NCBI GenBank assembly: GCA_964385635.1
Contig: CAYLPU010000009.1
Coordinates: 1 to 64,000 of the forward strand
DNA: 64,000 bases
Direction of reading: 5' to 3'
From: CAYLPU01 sp964385635
GTDB lineage: Bacteria > Chloroflexota > Anaerolineae > B4-G1
A model generated the notes under the pieces. That model was not told the DNA's origin. It searched no databases and saw only the letters and a program-made list of their open reading frames with translations. A program made the translations under genes and the position numbers. Below, one piece after another: positions 24,401 through 32,538 of the stretch (position 1 is its first letter; each line of letters opens with the position of its first letter).

Positions 24401-25082
24401 CCCTGTCCCCCACTCCTCCCAACCTGGTTGCGCCGCTGACCTTCGACACCCTTGCCGACGTCGACTCAAAAGTACGCGAGAGAGAGAGAGCGACCCGCCA
24501 CCCCGCGTCTGGCGCGTCGTGCCGACAGCCCAGAAGCCTACAGGCCCCGCCTGGGTCGTGGGAAACCTGGTTCACGCCGCCCTGCGCTACTGGCGCTTCC
24601 CAGACCGGCCTGGCTTCGAGGACTTCCTGCGCCCCTACGCGCTGGAGGCCGGCCTGACCGACCCGGAGGAGATCCGCCGCACGGTCGCCGCAGCCCGTCG
24701 CCTCCTGGCCCGCTTCCAGGCCCACCCCCTCTACGCCGAACTGGACCAGGCAGAGCGGCACCACGAGGTACCCTACACCGTCGAGGTGGATGACGTCCCC
24801 AGGAGCGGCATCGTGGACCTGCTCGTCCGCTCCGACGATGGCTGGACACTGGTCGAGTTCAAGACCGATAGACTGCGGGCCGGGGCCGACCTGAAGGCTC
24901 ACGCCCGGCAGAAAAAGTACGACGAGCAGGTGCATGAATACGTCGCAGCAGTGACCCCTTTCCTGGGCGAGCGCCCGCGCGCGCTGCTGGTTTTCCTGAA
25001 CGTGGGCCGAGGGGTGGAAGCGCTCATACTTGACACCGCGTCAGAGTGTAGTAAAATTCAGTCACTGAATTTTGGATCGTGA
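21450..25082 (+). CDS. addA: AddA-like UvrD-family helicase with C-terminal PD-(D/E)XK nuclease
   Basis: Superfamily 1 helicase-nuclease that processes broken DNA ends, partner of the AddB-like protein. Motifs in order: Walker A AGAGSGKT (residues 29-36), TFTNKAAREM, VDEFQDTN (about 405), GDSKQSIYRFRGAD (about 446), VHKAKGLEFPVVVI, YVAATRASEKLFVSG, and a nuclease domain with GIVDLLV and LVEFKTD (about 1134). 1210 residues from ATG 21450. Four translated repeat inserts are seen (22734, 23443, 24245, 24351). Between about 24351 and 24490 the frame appears displaced and restored, since the alternative frame reads the more protein-like APLTFDTLADVDSKVRERER. The last codons overlap a terminator-like hairpin. 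Confidence 0.9.
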   Translation: MSTILSLSRFTDQQADAIRAPDEALVVTAGAGSGKTRTLVGRYLALLESGLPLRSIVAITFTNKAAREMRARIRAAIETWLEQTACWAVSACWAKVSDRALPRQQSGDLAEQRSRWEKAFAALDGARIGTIHALCDEILRAHPAEAKVDPDFDVLDENQAALLQARAIETALAWAATAPEVVPLFEHMTEYQLRQALPTLMEKRLDATAAFEANPLDRWSDALAAWLSERLEAPDWNIPLDRLTHLQARQSGDKLETARRAVLAHWTDAHTTLVGARSPRPWDTILDALLALRASISTGGRKGNWDTDDLAAAREAMKDLRAYFDAALAPLLNKKKPCSWALDERCASALPRLRRLFDHALAEYDSLKQERRALDFDDLEAEALALLAHNDEVRARWQSEVRAVLVDEFQDTNERQRQIVYTLSGFAHHVSRFTFHAPPASLFVVGDSKQSIYRFRGADVTVFRRVQADVTGAGGRHIPLDLTFRAHAPLVALTNTLLAPILGEKDDPQRPYAVPFAPLTAFREKPRPGIHPPYVELHLGLGENAGEGRTAAAFALARRLRRLREEEGVEWKEIALLFRASTGFPSYEDALEQAGIPFVTVAGRGFYDRPEVRDLLNGLTALVDPTDDLALAGILRSPAFALSDTALYLLRYSSSSSCPPVPPSVSSQKFGERNRVFSEKPGFSSVKPQFVEKIPPSPCSLWDALNGPLDHLDPSDATRARRAREVIAELNALVGRTTVGHLLGQFLNITYYRAALSLAGGHRLWRNVDKLLADAHRSGLVSVGEFLEYVRSLRDVAAREGEAPVEAEGAVQLMTVHKAKGLEFPVVVIADAAHSGRGHTSPVLVSPDLGILLGLREEKSLPATYRLATLCEADQEDAESRRLLYVAATRASEKLFVSGHVKAKKDGTPELRGWLAWLGEVTGLAQAQLPSPPSPSIDTPSPSVDTPQPLDLDWGGGKLTCVLYPLPGDKETRRHRDYSPSPPLPVPHSSQPGCAADLRHPCRRRLKSTRERESDPPPRVWRVVPTAQKPTGPAWVVGNLVHAALRYWRFPDRPGFEDFLRPYALEAGLTDPEEIRRTVAAARRLLARFQAHPLYAELDQAERHHEVPYTVEVDDVPRSGIVDLLVRSDDGWTLVEFKTDRLRAGADLKAHARQKKYDEQVHEYVAAVTPFLGERPRALLVFLNVGRGVEALILDTASECSKIQSLNFGS
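22734..22758. repeat. Heptanucleotide repeat inside addA
   Basis: Three perfect CACGTTT units (22734-22754) plus four more bases. Three units make 21 bp, so the frame is kept; the product is a His/Ser/Phe-rich insert between the DEFQD motif and GDSKQS. Confidence 0.85.
23443..23531. repeat. 89-bp palindromic element translated inside addA
   Basis: Perfect 11-bp terminal inverted repeats (TATCTTCTCAA at 23443-23453, TTGAGAAGATA at 23521-23531) enclose a perfect 14-bp hairpin (23467-23480 with 23485-23498). It is translated in frame, between a Pro/Ser-rich flank and SLWDALNGPLDHL. Confidence 0.88.
24245..24291. repeat. Two copies of the addB 21-bp repeat, inverted, inside addA
   Basis: The reverse complement of the 19183-19243 unit, two copies, translated as SIDTPSP and SVDTPQP. 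Orientation is opposite to that in addB. Confidence 0.85.
24351..24490. repeat. Octanucleotide repeat, pyrimidine-rich tract and (GA)n run in addA
   Basis: GGAGACAA, GGAGACAA, GGAGACAT (24351-24374), then a C/T-rich tract to about 24420 and a GAGAGAGAGAGAG run at 24478-24490. The two ends bracket the stretch whose reading frame seems displaced by one base. Confidence 0.7.
25053..25076 (+). terminator. Terminator-like hairpin overlapping the end of addA
   Basis: Perfect 9-bp stem AAAATTCAG/CTGAATTTT around a TCA loop (25053-25073), before the addA stop at 25080. If it terminates transcription, the last few codons of addA lie inside it. Confidence 0.5.
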
Positions 25083-25106
25083 ACTCTGAGCCTGACGGAA
25101 ATTCCC

Positions 25107-25265
25107 TTCTGCACCAGGGCAATCGCATTTATCCCATTCGCTCGGCCTGGATCGCCAGATCCAGACCCTGGCCACTGGATTTGGCAATCCAGCGGGAGCA
25201 AAAAGGGCTTTTCGGTGTCCCAAAGTCCGCCCGACATCATAAACGCGATTGCCCTGGCTTCTGCA
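25107..25265. repeat. MITE-like palindromic element in the addA-EPS regulator gap
   Basis: Imperfect terminal inverted repeats (about 25107-25132 and 25238-25265, core CCAGGGCAATCGC) surround a second hairpin (25148-25164 with 25175-25191, 15 of 17 paired). The 340-bp gap 25083-25422 holds this element and the promoter of the next gene, and no ORF I can support. Confidence 0.65.
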
Positions 25266-25344
25266 CCCATAACCGGGCAAGAGCATGGGCACTTCTACGG
25301 GACAAGATGGGACGCCAGGGAAGCCAACATGGGTCAATGTCCCA

Positions 25345-25373
25345 TAGACACAGCCCGTGAGAACGAGTATACT
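25345..25373 (+). promoter_or_regulatory. Promoter of the EPS regulator gene
   Basis: TAGACA, 17-bp spacer, TATACT; five of six matches in both boxes, 49 bp before the regulator start. Confidence 0.7.
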
Positions 25374-25422
25374 ATTCTTGAGCATCAAAGGTGAACATCA
25401 GGAAATCCAACCACGTTAGCCG

Positions 25423-25890
25423 ATGTCGGAAATAGAGCGACAACTGCGCATTCTAGAGGCACTGGAGCAGGAACCGGCGACGACCCAGGCTCGTCTAGCC
25501 GCCCAGTTGGGCGTGGCCGTGGGCAGCGTCAACTGGTATCTCAGGCGGCTGATCCGCAAGGGGTACGTGAAGGCGACACGAATGGAGCGCCGCCGGATGA
25601 AGTACTTCGTCACACCCCAGGGGCTGGCCCTTAAGGCCCGGCTGACGTCAGAGTACCTGGCAGCCTCGTTGCGGGTCTACCGGGAATTGCGCCAGGCGGC
25701 GCGGGAGACGCTGGCCCAGGTGCGCGGGGCTGGCTACGCGGCGGTCAAGGCCGGCGGACGGGGCGAAGCAATGGAGATTTTCCACCTGACCTGTCTGGAG
25801 GAAGAGGTCTCTGTCGAAAAGGCCCCTGCCTCACCCCTCCCGGAGGTGCGGGCAGAGGGGACAGGGTTTGTGGTGGAGTGGCCGGGATAG
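25423..25890 (+). CDS. MarR-like EPS-associated winged-helix regulator
   Basis: 155-residue DNA-binding protein. The winged helix-turn-helix is at about residues 5-75 (RILEALEQEPATTQARLAAQLGVAVGSVNWYLRRLIRKGYVKA, then the wing YFVTPQGLALKARLT), which matches the pattern of MarR-type EPS-associated transcriptional regulators. A helical stretch and a Pro-rich tail follow. Its place at the head of the polysaccharide locus, in the same direction, supports control of that locus. No strong ribosome-binding site is visible before ATG 25423. Confidence 0.78.
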   Translation: MSEIERQLRILEALEQEPATTQARLAAQLGVAVGSVNWYLRRLIRKGYVKATRMERRRMKYFVTPQGLALKARLTSEYLAASLRVYRELRQAARETLAQVRGAGYAAVKAGGRGEAMEIFHLTCLEEEVSVEKAPASPLPEVRAEGTGFVVEWPG

Positions 25891-26082
25891 AAGCGATTGA
25901 GCAATGAGGCAATGAGAACAACACACGGCTGGCCCCACACTCGCTGTGGTGGGAAACCCTGCACCGACCTTCCGTCACTGTGCAATGATACTATAACACA
26001 AGTGAAACGCCAACAATGCCAGTTCTGAGTTATACTAGCTCACAGGCAACTGCTCAGCCAGTTATAAATGGGACACGGGCCA

Positions 26083-26150
26083 ACACGGATGTACGCAGAC
26101 AAAGATAAAAAAAATCCGTGAGAACCCGTTTCATCTGTGTGTATCCGTGT
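26083..26150. repeat. Palindromic repeat related to the 62.6-kb array
   Basis: Arms ACACGGATGTACGCAGA (26083-26099) and its near complement (26134-26150), 14 of 17 paired. The ACACGGAT/ATCCGTGT ends are the same as in the 90-bp array near the GxxExxY gene. The 314-bp gap 25891-26204 otherwise holds only AT-rich sequence with possible -10 boxes. Confidence 0.7.
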
Positions 26151-26204
26151 GCTATTTTGTGCGGCTGGGCGATGGCGACTGTGAGAATCGGATTGAGAAT
26201 CGGA

Positions 26205-29200
26205 ATGAGTGAGACCATCGCAAGAGTCGGACGCAAAAGACATACTCGACCCAAGGAGAAACTCGCACTTGCCGCCTCTGTGATTGCAGCAAAGCGGATT
26301 TCGACCGCAGTCGCTGGATTGAGCCTCCTGGCGCTCGTGCTACTCAGACTCTGCCCGGTGTTCCACCCCATCCTGATCCCACTACGACTGGTGCCTGCTT
26401 TTGTCCTCTTTCTCTTTTTACCCGGATTCATTCTCCTGAACTGGCTGCTGCCCGAGATGGTAGAAAGTTGTGTGGAAAGCGTACCGCTGGCACTTGGGGC
26501 CAGCCTGGCCTTTTGGGTGCCGGTGTTCTTGGCGATGCTGACGCTGGCCGTCTCGCCGACGACGCTATTGCTCGTCGCGCTGCTGGCCCTGCTGGTGCTG
26601 CTTGTGGCCTACCTGATTCTGGCGCCCAATGTAGACGAACGGGAGATCCGCCTGGCGCCCGCAGGACGCGAGTTCTGGATCGTCTGGTGTGGAATGGCAC
26701 TGGGATGCGCACTGATGATCTATACGGGAAGCTATTTGCGCAGCGACGTGGTATGGTTCCACCTGCCCACGATGCGCAGGGTGGTTGACGGAACCCACTT
26801 GAGTCGTGGATACGTGGTGGGACGCTCTATCGGGTCTTCGAGGAGTTATATATTTCCACTGTGGCACATCGTGGAAGCGTTGATCTCCATAGTGGCCGGT
26901 GTCGAACCCGCTCACGTTTTTTACCATGGGCCGGCCCTCCTGGTACCCACGTCAGTGCTGGCGGTCTATTCGCTGGTCAAAGCGCTTTTCAGGAGCGACC
27001 GCATAGCGTGTCTCTCCACACCTGTTTATCTGCTGGCTGTGTGCTATGCCCGTCCACAGTCATGGGGTGTTCCGTTTGCTAACTGGCTCACCATCAACTA
27101 CCCCGGAGGACTGAACCGGTGGATCTTGACGCCGGTGGTTTTAGCTCTCCTGGTATACTACCTTCAATGTCAATCGTCGCGCGTCTGGGTGTTGGGCGGG
27201 GCGGTCTACATGCTGGGTCTTACAATGGGAGCAATCCACGCCAACCAACTCTTTTATGTGCTGGTCTGGCTGCTTGTTCTCCTGGCAACGTATCCTATCC
27301 TCATCGGCTGGAACCGGCGAGTATCAATACGAGCCGCGAGCATCGTGATCATCTTTGCTCTCTCCTTCGTGGCAGCGTTTTGGTTTGCCGACACCTGGCT
27401 GACGCCCGATCACGATTTGTCATATTTCGGAACGGTCCAACGTGACAATGCACCTGGAGGCGGCTATGACGCGTCACAGACGAAAATCACCGCACCCTAT
27501 CTGGTGGTTGCAGCCTCAGCCTTGTTTCCCTTACTGCTGGCAACCGGTCGAAAGAAAATGCCACTTGGCGTCGCCTTTGTGTTTGCCGGGTTGATCGCTT
27601 CTCCTTTATTGCATTTGGAGCCGCATATCCCGCCCATAGCGATACAGGTGATCCCAAAATTCGGGCGAATGAATGAGGAGATCCCAATCTTCGCGTCTAT
27701 ACTTATCGTCACCGCCACGATCGGTACGCTGCTGCCCCTCCTGGATCACTGGGTAGTGCAGAAGAGTGTAATCCTGGTGCGACGACTGAGCGGCTGGGCG
27801 CGATGGGTAGGATTTCTTGAAATCTGTGCAACCGGCGCTCTATTGATCTGGCTCACCACACGCTGGCAGTCCCTGAAGGAATTTGTCCCCCACGAGTGGT
27901 TGACTCTATCGCCTCCCCTCTTTTTCGCGTATCTGGCTTTCGTGGCACTGTTAGCCATATTGGCCGGATTGTGGTTTGCCAAGGGCAGTCTTCTGGATAT
28001 GGTTTCACGTGTGTGGAAGGTGAAAGAACCGCAATATCCATCGCTCACAGTGATAGTCGCAGCCGCTTCCGCGGCTCTTCTGATCATTCCTGCGTTTTTC
28101 TGGTTACAGCCCCCTGAAGGCGGGCCACTGCTGAAAAGCGACTTGAACACGGAGGCTGGGGCTGCCCGGTTCCACAACTCCACCGTCTGGGATCCCGAGC
28201 TCATCCACTTCCTGCGCGACCACACAGCCGAGAACGCAATAGTCTGGTCTGATTCCGAGTGCTACTCCCTGCTCATTCCTGTCTATGTCAACCGGTTCGC
28301 TGCGCGGGTGAATTGGGCATACAAAGGAATTGAAAATCTGAGACAACATAATCCCACCTATGTCTTGCTCTCGCAACCCTCCACATCGCCTACCCACATG
28401 AATGACCTCATGTACTTGAGCCGTGCATTTCAGGCCGACGTAGGGCCCTTTGAACGGGTCTACGAATCCGCGCAGGTCACGCTGTTCCGCATGAGCGCAG
28501 CCCCCCAACAGACCGCTGAGTTGCAGTTGAATTATGTTCTCGCTGGCAATGTCCATCTCGACGGGGAGGAATGGGACAAGGCTATCACCGAGTACGAGGC
28601 CGCTCTCACACTCGACCCCGATGACCCACTGGCCCGCCTTGGACTGGGTCGGGCATACCAGGCCCAAGGTGAGATGAAAAAAGCAATAGCGGAACTCGAG
28701 GAAGCGGTGGCTGCGAATCCAGAAGACGCGCGGCTGCATTTCTACCTGGGCCAAGCCTATGCAGAATTCGCGGGGACGGCGGGGACTGGCAGGCAAACTT
28801 ACCTCCAAGAAGCCGCTGAGGCGTACCGGCGATCTTACATTCTCAACTGGCACACCACAGCACGTGAGGGTCTGACGGAGGCGTGCGAGAAACTGGAAGG
28901 CTGGTGTCAGCAGCAAGGCATGCTCGATGATATAGTGGCATACTTTGAGGAGATCGCGGAATCGGATCCGACAGACGGCAAATTGCAGCTCGAACTGGCC
29001 CATTGGTACTACGCAGCGGGACGCTACGAGGAAGCCGCAGCTACCTACCTTAGGGCCGCGGATCTGTGCCCAGAGGATGCTAACATATACATCTCTCTTG
29101 GAACAGTCTATGTGGCTCAACATAGGATAGATGACGCTGTGGCGGCACTTGAGCGGGCGATTGAACTGGACCCTGTGCAGGGACGCGCGGGGCTGGCCCA

Positions 29201-30206
29201 GGTATACGAGCGCGAAGGCCGGATGGACGAAGCGATCTCCCTCTATCTGGCTGCCACCGATGCAGCGGATGGACGCACGAAGGCTATTCTCCTTGAAAAA
29301 GTGGGACAGATCTATGAGGCTCAAGGCAAATTGGATAAGGCTATGGCACATTATCTAGCCGCAGCGCAGGCCACAGTCGACTCTGGCACGAAGCGAGCAT
29401 TACACCGGCGCGTGGCGGATATGTACCTGGCGGCCGGCAATCCAGAAGGCGCCCGGTGTCTCGTCCGGAGCGTGTTGTGGAACGATCCCCGGAATGCTGG
29501 ATCGTGGTCGTTGGCCACAGATGTCTATCCCGACCTGATTGAGTGGTACGAGGAGCAGGGAGAGATAACCCTGGCAAGGGCGATGACCTGGGAACTCCTG
29601 GCCATCGCCCCCAGGCACAATGCCGCTTTGCAGGCGCTCACTTACTATGACTTTACTGCGAACTTGAGCACTGCCGAAATAGAAGCCACGGAGGAGTCCT
29701 CCCCCCATGTCAGGCTCATTGAGTTCACCATGCCCACCGGGGATCAGCAGCCGGTGCTTTCAATGATTCCAGAGGCTCGGGTCTCTTACAGACTCGAGGT
29801 GCCGTCGGAGCCGTCGCTTCTTCGGTTCAGCGCAGGCTTGAACCCCAGGTCGTGGGACCTGGAGGGGGACGGCAGCACCTTTGAAGTCTATGTGACCGAT
29901 GAGAAGAGAGCACGCCGGTTGTTGTTTTCGGAACATATCGGCAACACCCTCGAAGATCGAGGATGGCACGACCGAGAGGTGAGTCTGTTGCCCTACGCTG
30001 GCCACGAGGTGACGATCACCTTCGTGACCCAACCAGGCCCAGCGAGCGATTTCACCGGCGACGAGGCCGGCTGGGCAAACCCGCGACTCATGTGGGCCGA
30101 GACGGGGGCACAGAGGTTCTGGGACTTTTCAGAAGAGGAAATATCGGCGGCAGATGCCTTGAAGGCGTCTCCAGGGCTCTTTGCGACGCTATGCCCACTG
30201 GAATGA
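26205..30206 (+). CDS. Large polytopic membrane protein with C-terminal TPR array
   Basis: 1333 residues. The N-terminal 620 or so hold many hydrophobic helices (at least 12) and loops such as YLRSDVVWFHLPTMRRVVDG, reminiscent of GT-C glycosyltransferases or O-antigen polymerases; the exact family is not clear. A soluble part follows (about 650-770), then about ten TPR-like repeats (about 780-1120, e.g. NVHLDGEEWDKAITEYEAALTLDPDDP), and a C-terminal beta-rich domain. I start at ATG 26205 (MSETIARV): the longer frame begins inside the palindromic repeat, and ATG 26172 is also possible. Overlaps the next gene by 4 bp. Likely role: assembly or export of the polysaccharide, with the TPR part as a docking platform. 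Confidence 0.72.
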   Translation: MSETIARVGRKRHTRPKEKLALAASVIAAKRISTAVAGLSLLALVLLRLCPVFHPILIPLRLVPAFVLFLFLPGFILLNWLLPEMVESCVESVPLALGASLAFWVPVFLAMLTLAVSPTTLLLVALLALLVLLVAYLILAPNVDEREIRLAPAGREFWIVWCGMALGCALMIYTGSYLRSDVVWFHLPTMRRVVDGTHLSRGYVVGRSIGSSRSYIFPLWHIVEALISIVAGVEPAHVFYHGPALLVPTSVLAVYSLVKALFRSDRIACLSTPVYLLAVCYARPQSWGVPFANWLTINYPGGLNRWILTPVVLALLVYYLQCQSSRVWVLGGAVYMLGLTMGAIHANQLFYVLVWLLVLLATYPILIGWNRRVSIRAASIVIIFALSFVAAFWFADTWLTPDHDLSYFGTVQRDNAPGGGYDASQTKITAPYLVVAASALFPLLLATGRKKMPLGVAFVFAGLIASPLLHLEPHIPPIAIQVIPKFGRMNEEIPIFASILIVTATIGTLLPLLDHWVVQKSVILVRRLSGWARWVGFLEICATGALLIWLTTRWQSLKEFVPHEWLTLSPPLFFAYLAFVALLAILAGLWFAKGSLLDMVSRVWKVKEPQYPSLTVIVAAASAALLIIPAFFWLQPPEGGPLLKSDLNTEAGAARFHNSTVWDPELIHFLRDHTAENAIVWSDSECYSLLIPVYVNRFAARVNWAYKGIENLRQHNPTYVLLSQPSTSPTHMNDLMYLSRAFQADVGPFERVYESAQVTLFRMSAAPQQTAELQLNYVLAGNVHLDGEEWDKAITEYEAALTLDPDDPLARLGLGRAYQAQGEMKKAIAELEEAVAANPEDARLHFYLGQAYAEFAGTAGTGRQTYLQEAAEAYRRSYILNWHTTAREGLTEACEKLEGWCQQQGMLDDIVAYFEEIAESDPTDGKLQLELAHWYYAAGRYEEAAATYLRAADLCPEDANIYISLGTVYVAQHRIDDAVAALERAIELDPVQGRAGLAQVYEREGRMDEAISLYLAATDAADGRTKAILLEKVGQIYEAQGKLDKAMAHYLAAAQATVDSGTKRALHRRVADMYLAAGNPEGARCLVRSVLWNDPRNAGSWSLATDVYPDLIEWYEEQGEITLARAMTWELLAIAPRHNAALQALTYYDFTANLSTAEIEATEESSPHVRLIEFTMPTGDQQPVLSMIPEARVSYRLEVPSEPSLLRFSAGLNPRSWDLEGDGSTFEVYVTDEKRARRLLFSEHIGNTLEDRGWHDREVSLLPYAGHEVTITFVTQPGPASDFTGDEAGWANPRLMWAETGAQRFWDFSEEEISAADALKASPGLFATLCPLE

Positions 30207-31360
30207 AGGTTCTGATCACAGTTGGAATATTCCCTCCCGACATCGGCGGCCCAGCCACCTATGTGCCGCGGATTGCCAGTGCTCTGGCGAAACGGGGACA
30301 CCAGGTCATCGTGGTCGCTCCCCGAGAGCCAGGCGTTCCGTGTCCTATCGTTGCTCCACCCTACCGGTTGGTGCGTTTTCACCAGGCGCACCTTCTGCGG
30401 TACGCGAATTACTTCATCGAACTGTGGCGCGCATTGGTCACCATTCTTCGCGAATGTCAGGCGTGTGATGCGATGTTCGTCAATGGCTTAAACCTGGCTG
30501 CCACACTGGTTAGCCGATTCACGAGTAAGCCGATGATTGTCAAGGTGGTAGGAGATGGGGCCTGGGAACTGGCGCACACCCGTGGTTGGACCACGCTGAA
30601 CCTGGACGAGTTTCAGAAAGCACGCGGCTTGCGAATCGGTCTCTCCAGAATAGCACTGCACGCGGCGGCAAAGCGCGCGCGGGTGGTGATCACTCCCAGT
30701 CATTATCTGGCTCGCATAGTCGAGGGGTGGGGAGTGCCCAGTAACCGGATTCATGTAGTTTACAATGCGTTTGTCGCGCCAGATCAACAGGAGGATCAGC
30801 TACCTGATGTAGACATCCCTCCAGGTTTCTACCAAGGGCTTCGCCTGGTGACAGTCGGACGACTGGTACCGCACAAACGCATTTCCAGCATTATTACCAC
30901 GCTTGGCAGGATGGACGACGCAAAATTGGTAGTTGTTGGCGACGGCCCATTAAGACAGAGTCTGCAGACTTTGGTGGAGAGACTGGCGCTAGCCGACCGA
31001 GTTTTCTTGACGGGCCGACTACCTCAGGAGAAGGTTTGGAGTTTGCTGACACGATACGCCGGAACACTGATCCTCAATTCGACATACGAGGGTTTTCCCC
31101 ATATTTTGCTTGAGGCAGCGTACTTTGGCGTGCCGATAGTGGCGACAGCAGTGGGCGGGACGCCAGAGATCATACAGGACGGGGAGACCGGCCTGCTGAT
31201 CCCACCTGACTCACCCGGAGACTTGTTGGCTGCTTTGCGGCGGTTGCAAGCCGACCTTGATTTGCGCCATCGCCTGGCGACGAATGCGCAGCGCATGGTA
31301 GCGCGATTCTCTCTTGAGCGGACGGTCGAAGAAACAGAAAAGGTGTTGAGAATAACATGA
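30203..31360 (+). CDS. GT4-family glycosyltransferase
   Basis: Retaining GT-B glycosyltransferase of about 385 residues that adds a sugar from a nucleotide donor to the growing oligosaccharide. N-terminal half opens MKVLITVGIFPPDIGGPATYVPR; the C-terminal donor-binding half has VGDGPLRQSL and the EX7E motif in YEGFPHILLEAAYFGVPIVAT, then VGGTPEIIQDGETGLL. Start taken at ATG 30203, which overlaps the upstream stop (ATGA); ATG 30191 is the alternative. Overlaps the next GT by 4 bp. Confidence 0.92.
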   Translation: MKVLITVGIFPPDIGGPATYVPRIASALAKRGHQVIVVAPREPGVPCPIVAPPYRLVRFHQAHLLRYANYFIELWRALVTILRECQACDAMFVNGLNLAATLVSRFTSKPMIVKVVGDGAWELAHTRGWTTLNLDEFQKARGLRIGLSRIALHAAAKRARVVITPSHYLARIVEGWGVPSNRIHVVYNAFVAPDQQEDQLPDVDIPPGFYQGLRLVTVGRLVPHKRISSIITTLGRMDDAKLVVVGDGPLRQSLQTLVERLALADRVFLTGRLPQEKVWSLLTRYAGTLILNSTYEGFPHILLEAAYFGVPIVATAVGGTPEIIQDGETGLLIPPDSPGDLLAALRRLQADLDLRHRLATNAQRMVARFSLERTVEETEKVLRIT

Positions 31361-32529
31361 ATGTGCTCTTACTGGGATATACTTCCTCAATTTTCCAAGA
31401 CACGCCCACTGCCGGCGATACTAGAACGCGAATGACTGATTATGCCCGCCGCCTGGACGAGTTGGAGCCCGGTAGCAAGCTAACTTTGGTCTGTTACACG
31501 CCCGACAGGATATCGGGAATAAGAAAAAGCGGAGAGAACTTGTGGTTTGTGCCGGCTTATGCTCCCAATCCACATCTCTTTTTCCTGTCAGGTTGGTCTC
31601 AGGCGACTCGCTTGCCCAAGCACCTTTGGCCAGATGTGGTTTCCAGTCAGTCTCCCTTCGAGGATGCAGTTTTGGGGTTATTACTGAGCAAACGGTTTAA
31701 GGCCAAATTTGAGGTTCAGACACACTTTGGAATTATGTCGCCTTTCTGGATCAAGGAGCACGCCATCATCAACCGTTTGCGCATCCGCTTGGCCCAATTC
31801 TGCTATCAGCAAGCAGACAAAGTGCGGGTTCCCTCCTCGCGGCTCAAACGTGAAATAGTCAGACAATTGAGAATAGAAGCCAATAAGATCCGGGTGGTGA
31901 TCATTCCGTCTTCATTTGGCAATAACCGCACTAATAAAGCACAATCTAGTGTCCAGCAATACCATTTTCCAGACGATTACCAGCAGTATGTGTTATATGT
32001 AGGTAGCTTATACTGGCCGAAGAATATACCATTCTTGTTGGATATTATGACAAAGGTGGCTGTCCGTCGCCCCAACGTGGGATTTGTTGTAGCCGGTGAC
32101 GGCCCTCACCGCGAGTTGCTCCAACGAGGAGTCAAAAGACGTAATCTGCAAGATCAAATCTACTTATTGGGCAAAGTCCCACACCAGCATATTGGCGATC
32201 TGTTTCTTCAGGCAAATGCCCTTATTCTACCCTCTTACTATGAAGGATTGGCCCGCGTCCAATTGGAAGCATACGCTGCTGGTATCCCATGTGTCAGCAC
32301 ATTGGTCAGCGGCACTGATGACGTGATCCTTGACGGAGAAACAGGCTTCATCGTTGAGGTGAATGATCTGTCCGCGTTTGTGGACCGGTTGATATGGTTG
32401 CTCGACCACCCAGATGAAGCCGAGGAAATGGGCTTGAAAGGGCGGCATTATGTGTTGACGAAGTACGCATACGGGCGAGTAGTGGATGAACTGGTGCAAG
32501 GTTGGGTTGATTTGGCAAGCCAAGAGTGA
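31357..32529 (+). CDS. GT4-family glycosyltransferase
   Basis: 390-residue GT-B enzyme. N-terminal MNVLLLGYTSSIFQDTPTAGDTRTRMTDYARRL, donor half with VLYVGSLYWPKN, VVAGDGPHREL and the EX7E motif YEGLARVQLEAYAAGIPCVST, followed by DDVILDGETGFIVE. Coupled by ATGA overlap to the preceding GT. Its base composition is more AT-rich than that of genes before 31 kb, the start of a low-GC block that runs to about 41.4 kb. Confidence 0.9.
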   Translation: MNVLLLGYTSSIFQDTPTAGDTRTRMTDYARRLDELEPGSKLTLVCYTPDRISGIRKSGENLWFVPAYAPNPHLFFLSGWSQATRLPKHLWPDVVSSQSPFEDAVLGLLLSKRFKAKFEVQTHFGIMSPFWIKEHAIINRLRIRLAQFCYQQADKVRVPSSRLKREIVRQLRIEANKIRVVIIPSSFGNNRTNKAQSSVQQYHFPDDYQQYVLYVGSLYWPKNIPFLLDIMTKVAVRRPNVGFVVAGDGPHRELLQRGVKRRNLQDQIYLLGKVPHQHIGDLFLQANALILPSYYEGLARVQLEAYAAGIPCVSTLVSGTDDVILDGETGFIVEVNDLSAFVDRLIWLLDHPDEAEEMGLKGRHYVLTKYAYGRVVDELVQGWVDLASQE

Positions 32530-32538
32530 TGGTGAGCG

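Noticed and set aside
26118..26204. Longer start for the membrane-TPR protein
   Set aside because: These codons fall in the ACACGGAT palindrome and have no ribosome-binding site; the start at 26205 or 26172 is more likely.
28104..29351. Minus-strand open frame of 415 codons opposite the TPR array
   Set aside because: Antisense shadow; the plus strand carries regular TPR repeats and membrane helices.
29963..30190. Upstream extension of the first GT4 gene
   Set aside because: It overlaps the TPR gene out of frame with Arg-rich shadow sequence; the GT4 family start is at 30203 or 30191.
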